Assembly: GCF_021173085.1 (NCBI RefSeq)
Contig: NZ_CP076412.1
Span: 1 to 64,000 of the forward strand
Direction: 5' to 3'
Source of the DNA: Ralstonia wenshanensis
GTDB lineage: Bacteria > Pseudomonadota > Gammaproteobacteria > Burkholderiales > Burkholderiaceae
Length of the DNA stretch: 64,000 nt
Below the pieces are notes generated by a model. That model was not told the DNA's origin, did no database searches, and was given only the letters and a program-made list of their open reading frames with translations. Position numbers and translations under genes: made by a program. How positions within the stretch are numbered: position 1 is the first letter of the stretch; each line of letters starts with the position of its first letter. Positions 28,622 through 36,566 of this stretch are shown piece after piece.

Positions 28622-29599
28622 ATGAAAGAAAATAGATCCAAACTGCAGCCCCAGAGCCCGTACTGGTATGAGGATTTGCCGGCGCGCACGATGCCGCTGA
28701 AAGTGGGCGATGCGAATGACACGCCGGACTTGGACCTGGATCTCAACTACGTGGATGAAAACGTCTTTGAGTTGTCGCGGGCAACATCAATTCAGCGGGG
28801 CCCCGGTTTATTGTTAGGGGGAGGGGTGGCGGTTGGATTCGTTGCAATGTTACCGTTTCTCGTCGGAATATATACGGATGACGACGTGAAGGATTACATC
28901 TTCATGGCGTTGATAGTCTTTTTAATGTTGATGGGGCTCGTTGTTCTTGTATTGTATGTTTTAAAAAAATGTCTAAGAACACCATTGGATCTTCCGATTT
29001 TGTTTGATCGCAGGAATCAAAAAGTATTTGCGCTGGAATATTTGGTAAAGCCCAATCCGTTCTCAAAGTGGAAGACTGTGGTCAAGGAGTTTGATTGGTC
29101 TCGCGTCGAGGCGGAACTTGGGAAAATCGCCGGATACAACGGTAAGACATATTCGGTACGCTACGGATTGATTCTCGCGCAGTGCGAAGCCGGCACGACC
29201 AAAGTCGAGGATCGGATTATCTTGAAATCTGATGTGTTTCATCCGCAAATGGTCCATCAGATGTGGGCATACATCCGTTGCTACATGAATGAAGGGCCTG
29301 AACGGCTTCAAAAGATTAAGCCATTCCCACGCGACGTTAATTTCAGGCGCTGCCTGTTCGGGTTCTTCCCGTTCCTTGATCCAACGGAAGATGGGCGACG
29401 CATTCGCGCAGGCATGGGTCGCACCGAAATGATCGTCTCGGTGGCCATTGCAAGTGTCCTTGCGTTGGCGCTGTTTTGGCTGTTTGTGCCGATAGGCATT
29501 TGCGAATACATTGCGCAGCGGTTGGCGCCTAAACCGAAATGGCCCGCCGAAGTTGTCCAGCAAACGGCGCTGCGTGCCCACGTAACGGCGAGTGCTTAG
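28622..29599 (+). CDS. Membrane immunity candidate for the VasX-like effector (DUF6708-like)
   Basis: 325 aa; ATG one base after the effector stop, with GAAGGTGA upstream inside the effector gene. Two hydrophobic hairpin segments (about 60-85 and 95-117) and a C-terminal one (about 277-300) make it an inner-membrane protein with a cytoplasmic domain between them, ending MWAYIRCYMNEGPERL. I recall such proteins as DUF6708 partners of BTH_I2691 effectors. Inner-membrane location fits protection against a pore-former, as TsiV2 does for VasX. The sequence is clearly AT-richer than the core genes (around 28880-29060), a sign of recent transfer. Confidence 0.75.
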   Translation: MKENRSKLQPQSPYWYEDLPARTMPLKVGDANDTPDLDLDLNYVDENVFELSRATSIQRGPGLLLGGGVAVGFVAMLPFLVGIYTDDDVKDYIFMALIVFLMLMGLVVLVLYVLKKCLRTPLDLPILFDRRNQKVFALEYLVKPNPFSKWKTVVKEFDWSRVEAELGKIAGYNGKTYSVRYGLILAQCEAGTTKVEDRIILKSDVFHPQMVHQMWAYIRCYMNEGPERLQKIKPFPRDVNFRRCLFGFFPFLDPTEDGRRIRAGMGRTEMIVSVAIASVLALALFWLFVPIGICEYIAQRLAPKPKWPAEVVQQTALRAHVTASA

Positions 29600-29621
29600 A
29601 ACCTGGGTCAGACGACGTCAA

Positions 29622-30473
29622 ATGCAACCGCTGCGTCAACCACTTACGGCGCCGGAAGATATTCAAGGCGGATGCAAAGCTTCCTTTTTAATATTGCGTC
29701 GTGAAGTCTGGCCGCCGCTGGACGCAGCGGACCCGGAACGACGTGGGGAGGATCTGATTTGGGTTGGACCTCGCAACAGTGGTGAGCGTCTCTGGCGCTA
29801 CATACAGACGTTCATGCAGAAGGGCATGGGTGCAGCCAAAGTACGTGCGAAAGCCGCCGCAGCGTTGCGGGCTGCGCTGCCGCCTCCTGTGACCGAGCAG
29901 GAATCCGCCGGGCAGTCGGTCAAGTGGGATGATGCCGCAGCGGTTGCTCGCCTTGACGCCGAATTTCCGCCGCCGCCGGCCCCGAGAAACCCTCCCGAGA
30001 ATGTCGGACAAATTCTGCCGCGCCAGGGGCCTGCGGATGGCTTGCTGTTCACGTGGCCGTCTGCGGACAGTCTGCAGTTGATACGTCCAGGCGCTGCGAA
30101 TACGCCCTCCGAAGTTGTGGCCGCATGGACGCTGTGCGATGCCGAATACATGGGGCAAATCACGGAGCCGGGCGCTGCGTGGCACGACGGCGCAGGCAGG
30201 GAACTGGTGGCATCGCTTGGCCATCAGCCCGTCGTCCGCGTAACGGATGTGGCTACCGGCGTGGAGCTTGGCATGTACCTCATGCCGGGGCTTCCAAAAA
30301 GCGCCCGGTTCAGCCCAGACGGCAAGCGCATGGTGGTGGAGTCTCGCGACAGCGACGGCCACGAGTATATGAATATCGTCGACATTGCTCGCCGCATGAG
30401 CGAAGCCGATGCGCGCAAGTACATTCCCCAGGAGTTCATCTGCGGTTGGTCGGGTGGTGCCAAGGCGCAGTGA
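29622..30473 (+). CDS. Unknown protein, possibly a chimera with an immunity-gene remnant
   Basis: 283 aa from the ATG at 29622; a GTG at 29592 overlapping the previous gene by 8 bp would add ten residues. Residues about 25-60 (EDLIWVGPRNSGERLWRYIQ and a following FMQKGM) resemble the end of the preceding immunity-like protein (MWAYIRCYMNEGPERL). Residues about 70-130 are Pro/Ala-rich, and the C-terminal part has a beta-propeller-like strand pattern with ARFSPDGKRMVVES. No signal peptide or transmembrane segment. It may be a partial duplicate of the immunity gene fused to another domain. Function unknown. Confidence 0.6.
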   Translation: MQPLRQPLTAPEDIQGGCKASFLILRREVWPPLDAADPERRGEDLIWVGPRNSGERLWRYIQTFMQKGMGAAKVRAKAAAALRAALPPPVTEQESAGQSVKWDDAAAVARLDAEFPPPPAPRNPPENVGQILPRQGPADGLLFTWPSADSLQLIRPGAANTPSEVVAAWTLCDAEYMGQITEPGAAWHDGAGRELVASLGHQPVVRVTDVATGVELGMYLMPGLPKSARFSPDGKRMVVESRDSDGHEYMNIVDIARRMSEADARKYIPQEFICGWSGGAKAQ

Positions 30474-30598
30474 AAGGGCCTTGGTGGCCCGCCCGCACAT
30501 GAAGATTTAGAAACAATCCCCCCAACCGCCCCAAGCCTGCGTAGCATCTCCACCGTCCGCCCGTGCGCGTGCGGACGTCACATTTCACGCACGCTGAT

Positions 30599-31006
30599 AT
30601 GAACGCTTTGTCCCGCCTCGCCGCCGCTTCTGCAGTGGCTGCGCTGCTCGCCACGCCCGCCTTCGCCCAGGACGACACCCCGTTGCAGGTTTCGTACCGC
30701 CAGGTGCTGACCGAATATTTCAAGGACGCGCCGACAGCGTCGAAGAAATACGACGGCCACCGCCTTGTCTTCACGGGCCAGGTCTATCCGCTGTCCGACG
30801 ACAGCCTCAATACGCTGGCGGTGACCGAAGACCTGAAGGTGGGCGCGCCGTTCCAGGACGATCAGCGAGACGCGCTCAAGGCGCTGTTTCCCGATCACAA
30901 GCTTGCGGCGTACAAGCCCAGCAAGGACATCACGCTGGATTGCCTGAATCGCCAGTTTGTCGGCCTGACGCTCGCGCTGGCCGATTGCCGCGTCGCCAAG
31001 CCCTGA
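30599..31006 (+). CDS. Exported OB-fold (tRNA_anti-like) protein
   Basis: 135 aa from the ATG at 30599. An AxA-type signal peptide (MNALSRLAAASAVAALLATP then AFAQDD) directs it to the periplasm. The mature part has the pattern of the small OB-fold family often labelled tRNA_anti-like: a helix, KYDGHRLVFTGQV, several strands, then LDCLNRQFVGLTLALADCRV with two Cys that could pair in the periplasm. The longer open frame starting at 30563 would disrupt the signal peptide. It lies between the effector tail and tssA, 33 bp before tssA; a T6SS role is not established. Confidence 0.75.
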   Translation: MNALSRLAAASAVAALLATPAFAQDDTPLQVSYRQVLTEYFKDAPTASKKYDGHRLVFTGQVYPLSDDSLNTLAVTEDLKVGAPFQDDQRDALKALFPDHKLAAYKPSKDITLDCLNRQFVGLTLALADCRVAKP

Positions 31007-31039
31007 CTTTCGTATTGCATTCCGGTTTCGTTTCCGATC

Positions 31040-32116
31040 ATGGCCTCTCTTCCGTTTGAACAATTGCTCGCTCCGCTGCCTGGCGCCCAACCGTGCGGCG
31101 AAGACATGCTCTTCTCTGCAGAATTCGACAGCATCCAGGATGCGCGCCGGTTTGATGACCCGTCACTCGATCAGGGCGAGTGGGTCACGGAGATCAAGGA
31201 GGCCGACTGGCGTGCCGTCATCGCCCAGAGCACGTCGCTGCTGCAGAACCGCACCAAGGATCTGCGGCTGGCCGCATGGTTGGCCGAGGCGTTGTCGAAG
31301 GAGCGTAGCTTCGCCGGCCTGCGCGAGGGCTACGAACTGATCGCCGGTTTGTGCGAGCAGTTCTGGGAACACATCTATCCGCTGCCTGAAGCTGACGACC
31401 CCGAAGCCCGCACGGGCAGCATGGCGTGGCTTGCGACGCGATCGAGCCAGCTCATTCGCGAGGTGCCGCTGGTGGATGCGGCCAAGGGCGGCTATAGCCT
31501 CGTCGATTGGGAAGTTGCGACCAGCCTGGTCGAAGCCATCCGCCGCGATCCGGAACAGGCGGACGAGCTGTCGCGCGGCAAGATCACGCAGGAACAGTTC
31601 GAGTCTGCACGGCGCGCCACGCCGCCGGCGTTCTACAAGACGCTGCATGATGATGTGGTGGGTTGTGGCGCTGCGTTGTTGCGGCTGGAATCCGTGCTGG
31701 ATGCTCGTGCTGGAGACCATGCGCCGAGCTTCCGCCCCGCACGTGAAGCATTGCAAGCGGTGCGCGCGTTGGTGGAGCGCTTTGGTGGCAAGCCGGAGCC
31801 CAAGCCAACTGCAGTGGAGGCGAAGAGTGTTCCGCAACAGACAGCGCAGTCTGTCACCGGCACCGTCATCGAAACCGTGGTTTCTGGCCCGATCCGCACG
31901 CGCGCGCAGGCGCTGAACCAGTTGCGCGATGTGGCTGAGTTCTTCCGCCAGACCGAGCCGCACAGCCCTGTTGCCTACCTCGCCGCGCGCGCCGCGAAGT
32001 GGGGCGACATGCCGCTGCACGCCTGGCTGCGCACGGTGGTCAAGGATGATGCGACGCTGTCGCAGATTGAGGAGCTGCTGGGCCTGGGCGATCCGCCGTC
32101 GGAAAGCGCGAGCTGA
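31040..32116 (+). CDS. tssA: T6SS baseplate/cap protein TssA (ImpA_N family)
   Basis: 358 aa. TssA primes baseplate and tube/sheath growth. Seen: the ImpA_N domain (about 1-130) with LLAPLPGAQPCGEDM, DWRAVIAQSTSLLQNRTKDLRLAAWL-type helices (a run of the family pattern), LIAGLCEQFWEHIYP and PEARTGSMAWL, then a helical C-terminal half ending in a VAYLAARAAKWGDMPLHAWL-type segment. It closes the plus-strand core block and converges with the TIGR04222 gene 5 bp away. The effector and accessory genes between tssH-vgrG and tssA interrupt the core block. Confidence 0.96.
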   Translation: MASLPFEQLLAPLPGAQPCGEDMLFSAEFDSIQDARRFDDPSLDQGEWVTEIKEADWRAVIAQSTSLLQNRTKDLRLAAWLAEALSKERSFAGLREGYELIAGLCEQFWEHIYPLPEADDPEARTGSMAWLATRSSQLIREVPLVDAAKGGYSLVDWEVATSLVEAIRRDPEQADELSRGKITQEQFESARRATPPAFYKTLHDDVVGCGAALLRLESVLDARAGDHAPSFRPAREALQAVRALVERFGGKPEPKPTAVEAKSVPQQTAQSVTGTVIETVVSGPIRTRAQALNQLRDVAEFFRQTEPHSPVAYLAARAAKWGDMPLHAWLRTVVKDDATLSQIEELLGLGDPPSESAS

Positions 32117-32121
32117 ACAGG

Positions 32122-33690
32122 CTAGCTGCTTGAACAACCGCCGCAGCCGCTGGATCCGCAGCTACTCGAGCTGCAACTGCTGGAGCTACTGCTGCTTGAG
32201 CTGCAGTTGCTCGACGTGTCGCCTCCGGAGCCGCCGGAACTGGCGCCGGCGGGTGTTCCCATCATCGGTCGGTATCCTGCCCACGCTGTGTTGGCCAGCA
32301 CGCTCGTGCCGCCAAACGCCGCCAACCACAGTAGATCGCTTGTCGACAAACTAGCCTTGTGCGCCTGCTGGCTACGCTGACGATGCACATCGAGCGCGGC
32401 GCGGGCTCCTGCGGTGGGGCCCGCACGACCTACGCCGATCAGCTGCACGGTCACGCACCAGTAGACGATTCCGAACAGCGCCATCTCCACCAGCAGCCAC
32501 ATCACCGGGCGCTCTCGGGACAGGCCAACAAATACCTTTATCACCCCGAGCCACAGCACCGATAGTCCGATCGCCCATGCAGCGACAGTCGTTGCGCGCA
32601 TCGCGCCGGCGGCCCACATCCAACCTTCGTGGCGCAGCCGATCTGTCATGTCGATGGCTTCGTCGAGGAATCGATCCCGAAAGGCTGGCCATGGCGAACG
32701 GCGCTGGGGTTGACGTGCGAGCCATGTCCATGCGTTGACGTGGCAATGGGGCATTGGTGTTTCGTTCGCGACCACGTATGTGTTGCGGTCACGTTTTCTC
32801 TTTGCAGGAGAAGCAACGCGGATCGCACCCGCGTCGAGCAGTGCCAGAGTCGCAACCTGCGCCATTCGCGTGGCGTCGCCGTTGATGAGCGCGGCTTCGG
32901 CCGGCGCCAACTGGCGGGGCACGTTGCCATCGGCGGCGCCCCATGGCTGGCGGTCGTACGCCGCGCGATGCAGGCCCCGGATCAGCAGACACGCCATCAC
33001 GCTCACGCCCAGATAGAACGCGAGAAAGCGCGGCCCCGGAAAGTTCAGCACATCGAAATCCGATGCGATGTTCGTCGTGATGACGATGAGGATGACTCCG
33101 ATCAGAAGCCATACGGAAGGCATGATCGAGCGAGCGGTGGACGTGCGCGGCGGTGTAGCAAGGGGCGGCGGATGCGGTGCGGGGCTGGCAGCCTCAGGCG
33201 CACCATCCGGCTGCGCTGGTTCCGGCGCCGGCCAGACGTCGGCAGGCGGTTCGACGCCGAACGTGCGCCGGTAGCTATCGATCGTCTGCTGGTAGTGCTG
33301 CGCGTAGGTGTCGTCTTCGTCCGGGGCGCCAATTCCCGGCGCATGGTGAAGCGGCGCGCGCAGTACCTCTCCGCAAAACACCGTCCAATACTCTTTCGAA
33401 TATTGCAGATGGAGATGCCAGGCGGCATCGACGGCCTCGGAAGGCGTGACAGGGTGCCCCGCAAACACCGCCAGATACGCAAAGCGCTTGTATTCCTCGA
33501 TGACGGTCAGCGTGTATAAACGCGACCACCCTTCAGCCTGGGCCAGACGTTGGCTGTAGGGCACCGGCGCGTCAGGCGCATCGGGTGAATACTGGCTCAG
33601 CCGAAGCAGGCAGGCTTGGCGATCTGTTTCGGTCGAAGCCTGGTGTGCGGAGGCGGAACCGGGGGAGGTCGATGGAGTGAGCGATGTCAT
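32122..33690 (-). CDS. TIGR04222-type membrane protein with Ser/Cys/Gly-rich tail
   Basis: 522 aa from the ATG at 33690; the longer frame to 33861 overlaps the upstream gene. Residues about 20-110 resemble the glycine-rich-domain-protein repeat (EEYKRFAYLAVFAGHPVTPS, then VDAAWHLHLQYSKEYW), a Pro-rich linker follows, then a TIGR04222-like region with transmembrane segments (near 195-240 and 350-410) and LAPAEAALINGDATRMAQVA. The last 35 residues or so are nearly only Ser, Cys and Gly, a known oddity of the family. Last gene of the tssM block, 73 bp after its neighbour. Function unknown; no link to T6SS is known to me. Confidence 0.75.
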   Translation of the reverse strand: MTSLTPSTSPGSASAHQASTETDRQACLLRLSQYSPDAPDAPVPYSQRLAQAEGWSRLYTLTVIEEYKRFAYLAVFAGHPVTPSEAVDAAWHLHLQYSKEYWTVFCGEVLRAPLHHAPGIGAPDEDDTYAQHYQQTIDSYRRTFGVEPPADVWPAPEPAQPDGAPEAASPAPHPPPLATPPRTSTARSIMPSVWLLIGVILIVITTNIASDFDVLNFPGPRFLAFYLGVSVMACLLIRGLHRAAYDRQPWGAADGNVPRQLAPAEAALINGDATRMAQVATLALLDAGAIRVASPAKRKRDRNTYVVANETPMPHCHVNAWTWLARQPQRRSPWPAFRDRFLDEAIDMTDRLRHEGWMWAAGAMRATTVAAWAIGLSVLWLGVIKVFVGLSRERPVMWLLVEMALFGIVYWCVTVQLIGVGRAGPTAGARAALDVHRQRSQQAHKASLSTSDLLWLAAFGGTSVLANTAWAGYRPMMGTPAGASSGGSGGDTSSNCSSSSSSSSSCSSSSCGSSGCGGCSSS

Positions 33691-33763
33691 CTGTGTTGTT
33701 GTCCGCCGTATGTGCCTAGAGGCTGAGCCGCCGGGCAGTAGCACTGGCAGCAGATCGCGACGA

Positions 33764-34756
33764 TTACTCCTGCTGTGGCTGCTCCAGCGCCTGAAACACC
33801 GCGCGCTCACAGCGGCCGAAGTCGAAGCTGCGCAAGCGGAGATGGCGGTTGCCGTATTCACCAGCCACCATCATTTCTGGGATCGGGCGCAGGGGCCCCG
33901 CCATCAGGCGCATCAACGTTTGTGAAATGATCACGAGCAACATCGGCGCCAGGGTAAACATCCCGACCATCATCCCCGCGACAGGGCCGACGCCTTCGAG
34001 GCCAAACTCGCTGCTCACAAAAAAAAGCATGATCACGAGCATCAGCGCGCTGAAATAACCGAGAAGGCCGATCGCCTCGCTAAAGTGGGGGCTCCTGCGC
34101 GACACTATGGTGTCCAGCGGTTCGGGCAACTCTCGAGGGCGCTTTGCAACATAAACAGTCTGAGCCTCGCGACGGCCGGTTAAGCGCATGCCCCACGCTG
34201 AAAAGCAGTCGTTGTCCCACCAGCCTGCTGCACGCACGCGCATGCCGTTCAGGCCCGCGAAATAGGGCGCGTTGGACGAAACCCGACGGTCCGTGACCTG
34301 GTATTCGCAGAAGTGGATGACCCGGTCGTCCATCAGCGTAATGACGACGGGGGTCACGCGATAGTAGGTGTCTCGCGAGATATCGTCGGTGTAGTCATGT
34401 GCGCTGCGCGCATTGGTGTCGACGCTCCATCCCATGGCCTCATATGCCTTGAATGCCGCGTTATCCACCTGTACTGAGCGAATGATTCCGCTGACGATCG
34501 CGACGGGCGCGCCCTGTCGTCGACTGGCAAGCCAGTGCTCAAGCTGCTGCCACGCCCATACCAAATGGCACCATAACCACCAGATGCGCTCTTTCATCGG
34601 AGAAAATTGCGCGATGGGCTGCGATGGTCTCCTGGTGGGGTCGTGGTACTCGAGGCGGATCTGGATGGAGGCACGCCGTTCATCACCCGGCTGTAATGGG
34701 GTAGCTGTCGACGGCTCACGCAACCGCGCCCGTCGGCGTGCATCCTCCCGCGTCAC
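33764..34756 (-). CDS. Membrane protein of unknown function in the tssM block
   Basis: 330 aa if started at the GTG at 34756, which overlaps the ompA-like stop as GTGA and suggests coupling; no clear ribosome-binding site is seen, and an ATG at 34597 (MKERIWWLW) is the alternative, giving 277 aa. Two strongly hydrophobic segments (about 235-258 and 265-290) lie after a soluble region that holds several strands (VTPVVITLMDDRVIHFCEYQ). I recognise no family. Its tight coupling to ompA/tagF suggests it is a cell-envelope accessory of this T6SS. Confidence 0.65.
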   Translation of the reverse strand: MTREDARRRARLREPSTATPLQPGDERRASIQIRLEYHDPTRRPSQPIAQFSPMKERIWWLWCHLVWAWQQLEHWLASRRQGAPVAIVSGIIRSVQVDNAAFKAYEAMGWSVDTNARSAHDYTDDISRDTYYRVTPVVITLMDDRVIHFCEYQVTDRRVSSNAPYFAGLNGMRVRAAGWWDNDCFSAWGMRLTGRREAQTVYVAKRPRELPEPLDTIVSRRSPHFSEAIGLLGYFSALMLVIMLFFVSSEFGLEGVGPVAGMMVGMFTLAPMLLVIISQTLMRLMAGPLRPIPEMMVAGEYGNRHLRLRSFDFGRCERAVFQALEQPQQE

Positions 34757-35568
34757 TTACTCGCCCGAAACTCGATCCGCCGATTGCGCGACCGGCCTTC
34801 ATCGGTGTTGTTGGCCGCCACAGGCTGATCCGGCCCCACGCCCATCGCGGTGAGCGTGCCTTGCTCGGCGCCCTTGGCGATCAGGTAGTTCTTGACCGTC
34901 TCGGCGCGCGCCTGGCTCAGGTTGAGGTTCAACGCACGGCTGCCGGAGTTGTCGGTGTGGCCGACGATCTCGATCTTGCGGCCGTTCAGGCGCGGCAGCA
35001 CGGCGGCCATTTCATCCAGAATCGCGCGGCCCTTGGGCGTGAGCGTGGCGCTGCCGGTTTCAAACTCGATGATGCGGTTGGCCAGCGTCTGGTCCAGCAG
35101 CCCTTGCTCGGACACCGCCGCCACGCGCAGCCCGTTCTTGATCGTGTAGCTCTGGCCGAGCGCGGTCGCCATGTCGCTCGTGAGCTGTTGTCGCTGTGCC
35201 TCGTTACCGACGTCGCCGTGCAGGGAAACCTGCGTGCCGTCGATGTTGAGCTGCCCACGATTGACCTGCTTGATGGCCGGCGACAGGATCTTCTGCACGT
35301 TGGCCGACCAGTTGGGCGGCGACACTACGTTGCCCACTTCGATCTGATCGACCACGTTGGCGCTGCCGTACAGCTCGCGCAGCTTGGCCAGCACGGTCGC
35401 TTTGGTGGCTTCGTCCGGCACCATGCCACCGGCCACGACTTGACCCGGCACGGGAGCGTCGCCAGCAGCGGCATGCGCGGGCAGGGCGCTGCCCAGGCAC
35501 ACCAGCATTGCAGCGTTCGCCAGGAAGGTTGCAGGCCGGAAGCCGCGCTTGATTGCATCCAGACCCAT
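34753..35568 (-). CDS. OmpA-domain periplasmic protein (peptidoglycan anchor, TagL-like)
   Basis: 271 aa from the ATG at 35568, with GGAG 7 nt upstream; an ATG at 35574 overlaps the tagF stop as ATGA but sits too close to that site. A signal peptide ends at AHAAA. Residues about 70-160 form a BON-like or repeat region (QLNIDGTQVSLHGDVGNEAQ), and about 165-271 form an OmpA C-terminal domain with VGHTDNSGSRALNLNLSQAR and the closing NRRIEF. It would bind peptidoglycan. As TssL here lacks an OmpA domain, this protein may supply the cell-wall anchor for the TssJLM complex. The domain is sure; the T6SS role is inferred from tight linkage. Confidence 0.88.
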   Translation of the reverse strand: MGLDAIKRGFRPATFLANAAMLVCLGSALPAHAAAGDAPVPGQVVAGGMVPDEATKATVLAKLRELYGSANVVDQIEVGNVVSPPNWSANVQKILSPAIKQVNRGQLNIDGTQVSLHGDVGNEAQRQQLTSDMATALGQSYTIKNGLRVAAVSEQGLLDQTLANRIIEFETGSATLTPKGRAILDEMAAVLPRLNGRKIEIVGHTDNSGSRALNLNLSQARAETVKNYLIAKGAEQGTLTAMGVGPDQPVAANNTDEGRSRNRRIEFRASK

Positions 35569-35570
35569 GT

Positions 35571-36566
35571 TCATTCTCCGATGAAGACTTCGCGGAAGGT
35601 ATCGACCGCCACGCGCAGCGAGAGCTGCGGTTGATCCAGGTAACTCACGAACTTGGCCAAGCCGTAATCTCCGCTGACGTGCTGGTCGACCCATTCCGGA
35701 TCGTCGATGTTGATGTTCTGTTCGGCATACGCCAGCGGCGACATGACGCTGTGCAGCGTGCGCGACGAGGCCCCGTTGAAGCCGATGACCAGCCGCTCGG
35801 CGCCGTTGATGTCGCCCAGGAACAGCGACAGCTCGAAGTCGGCCCGCTGGAGGAAGCGCGACACCAGCTCCAGCCAGAAACTCGCCACCAGACTGCGATA
35901 GAGCGGGTCTGCCGGCAGCGGCAGCGTGAGCCCTTTTTCAAGCCGCGACGAGCCGTTCGCCATCACGGGTTGGAGCAGCGTGCCGAGCGCCAGCAACGTG
36001 CGGCGCAGGCGGATGTTGTGACCTTCCGAGCGCAGCATCTGCTCAAGGCCGGCAACGGTCTGGAAGTCGATGAAATCCGAAAAGCTGGCGTCGTGCGATT
36101 GCGTGCTCGTGCCGCCCGTGCCGGTCTCCACGCCGTGCTGGCCTTCGGCCAGCAGGCGCAGGCCCTCGGTGGCGTCGGTGGCGGTGCCGAGCGAGATCAT
36201 CTGCTGGCCGGCGCGTGTCCACAGGCGAGCGAGCGCAATCGGGCTGCGCGCGATGAAGTTGATCGGGCGATCGACCTCCATGGCTGCCGCCGTCAGGAAC
36301 GGAAAGCGGCGCGATGACAGATCACTGCTGGCCATGAGCGTGCCCGCAATGGCGAGCTTGCTCTGCGAGCCGAGAAACGCAAACTGCACCGGCTTCCAAT
36401 TGTCGTAGGTCGTCTTCCAATCCGGCGCTTCGGCCAGCAATTCCATGCCTTGCGCCAGCCAGCGGTCCAGCGTGTCGAGCAGTTGGACGTTATTGGCGCT
36501 TTTGACGAAATCGCCACGCGACGGAAGCTTGCCGAAGTACGAAAGCTGCAACTGGGTCTGGCTCAT
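35571..36566 (-). CDS. tagF: T6SS accessory protein TagF (ImpM family)
   Basis: 331 aa. TagF represses T6SS firing post-translationally in Pseudomonas and Agrobacterium by acting on Fha or TssM-linked steps. The N-terminal ImpM-type domain shows SYFGKLPSRGDFVKS and SSDLSSRRFPFLTAAAME; the C-terminal 150 residues are helical. It overlaps tssM by 4 bp (ATGA). No PppA domain is fused, and no ppkA, pppA or fha gene lies in the window, so the partners it acts on here are unclear. Confidence 0.93.
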   Translation of the reverse strand: MSQTQLQLSYFGKLPSRGDFVKSANNVQLLDTLDRWLAQGMELLAEAPDWKTTYDNWKPVQFAFLGSQSKLAIAGTLMASSDLSSRRFPFLTAAAMEVDRPINFIARSPIALARLWTRAGQQMISLGTATDATEGLRLLAEGQHGVETGTGGTSTQSHDASFSDFIDFQTVAGLEQMLRSEGHNIRLRRTLLALGTLLQPVMANGSSRLEKGLTLPLPADPLYRSLVASFWLELVSRFLQRADFELSLFLGDINGAERLVIGFNGASSRTLHSVMSPLAYAEQNINIDDPEWVDQHVSGDYGLAKFVSYLDQPQLSLRVAVDTFREVFIGE

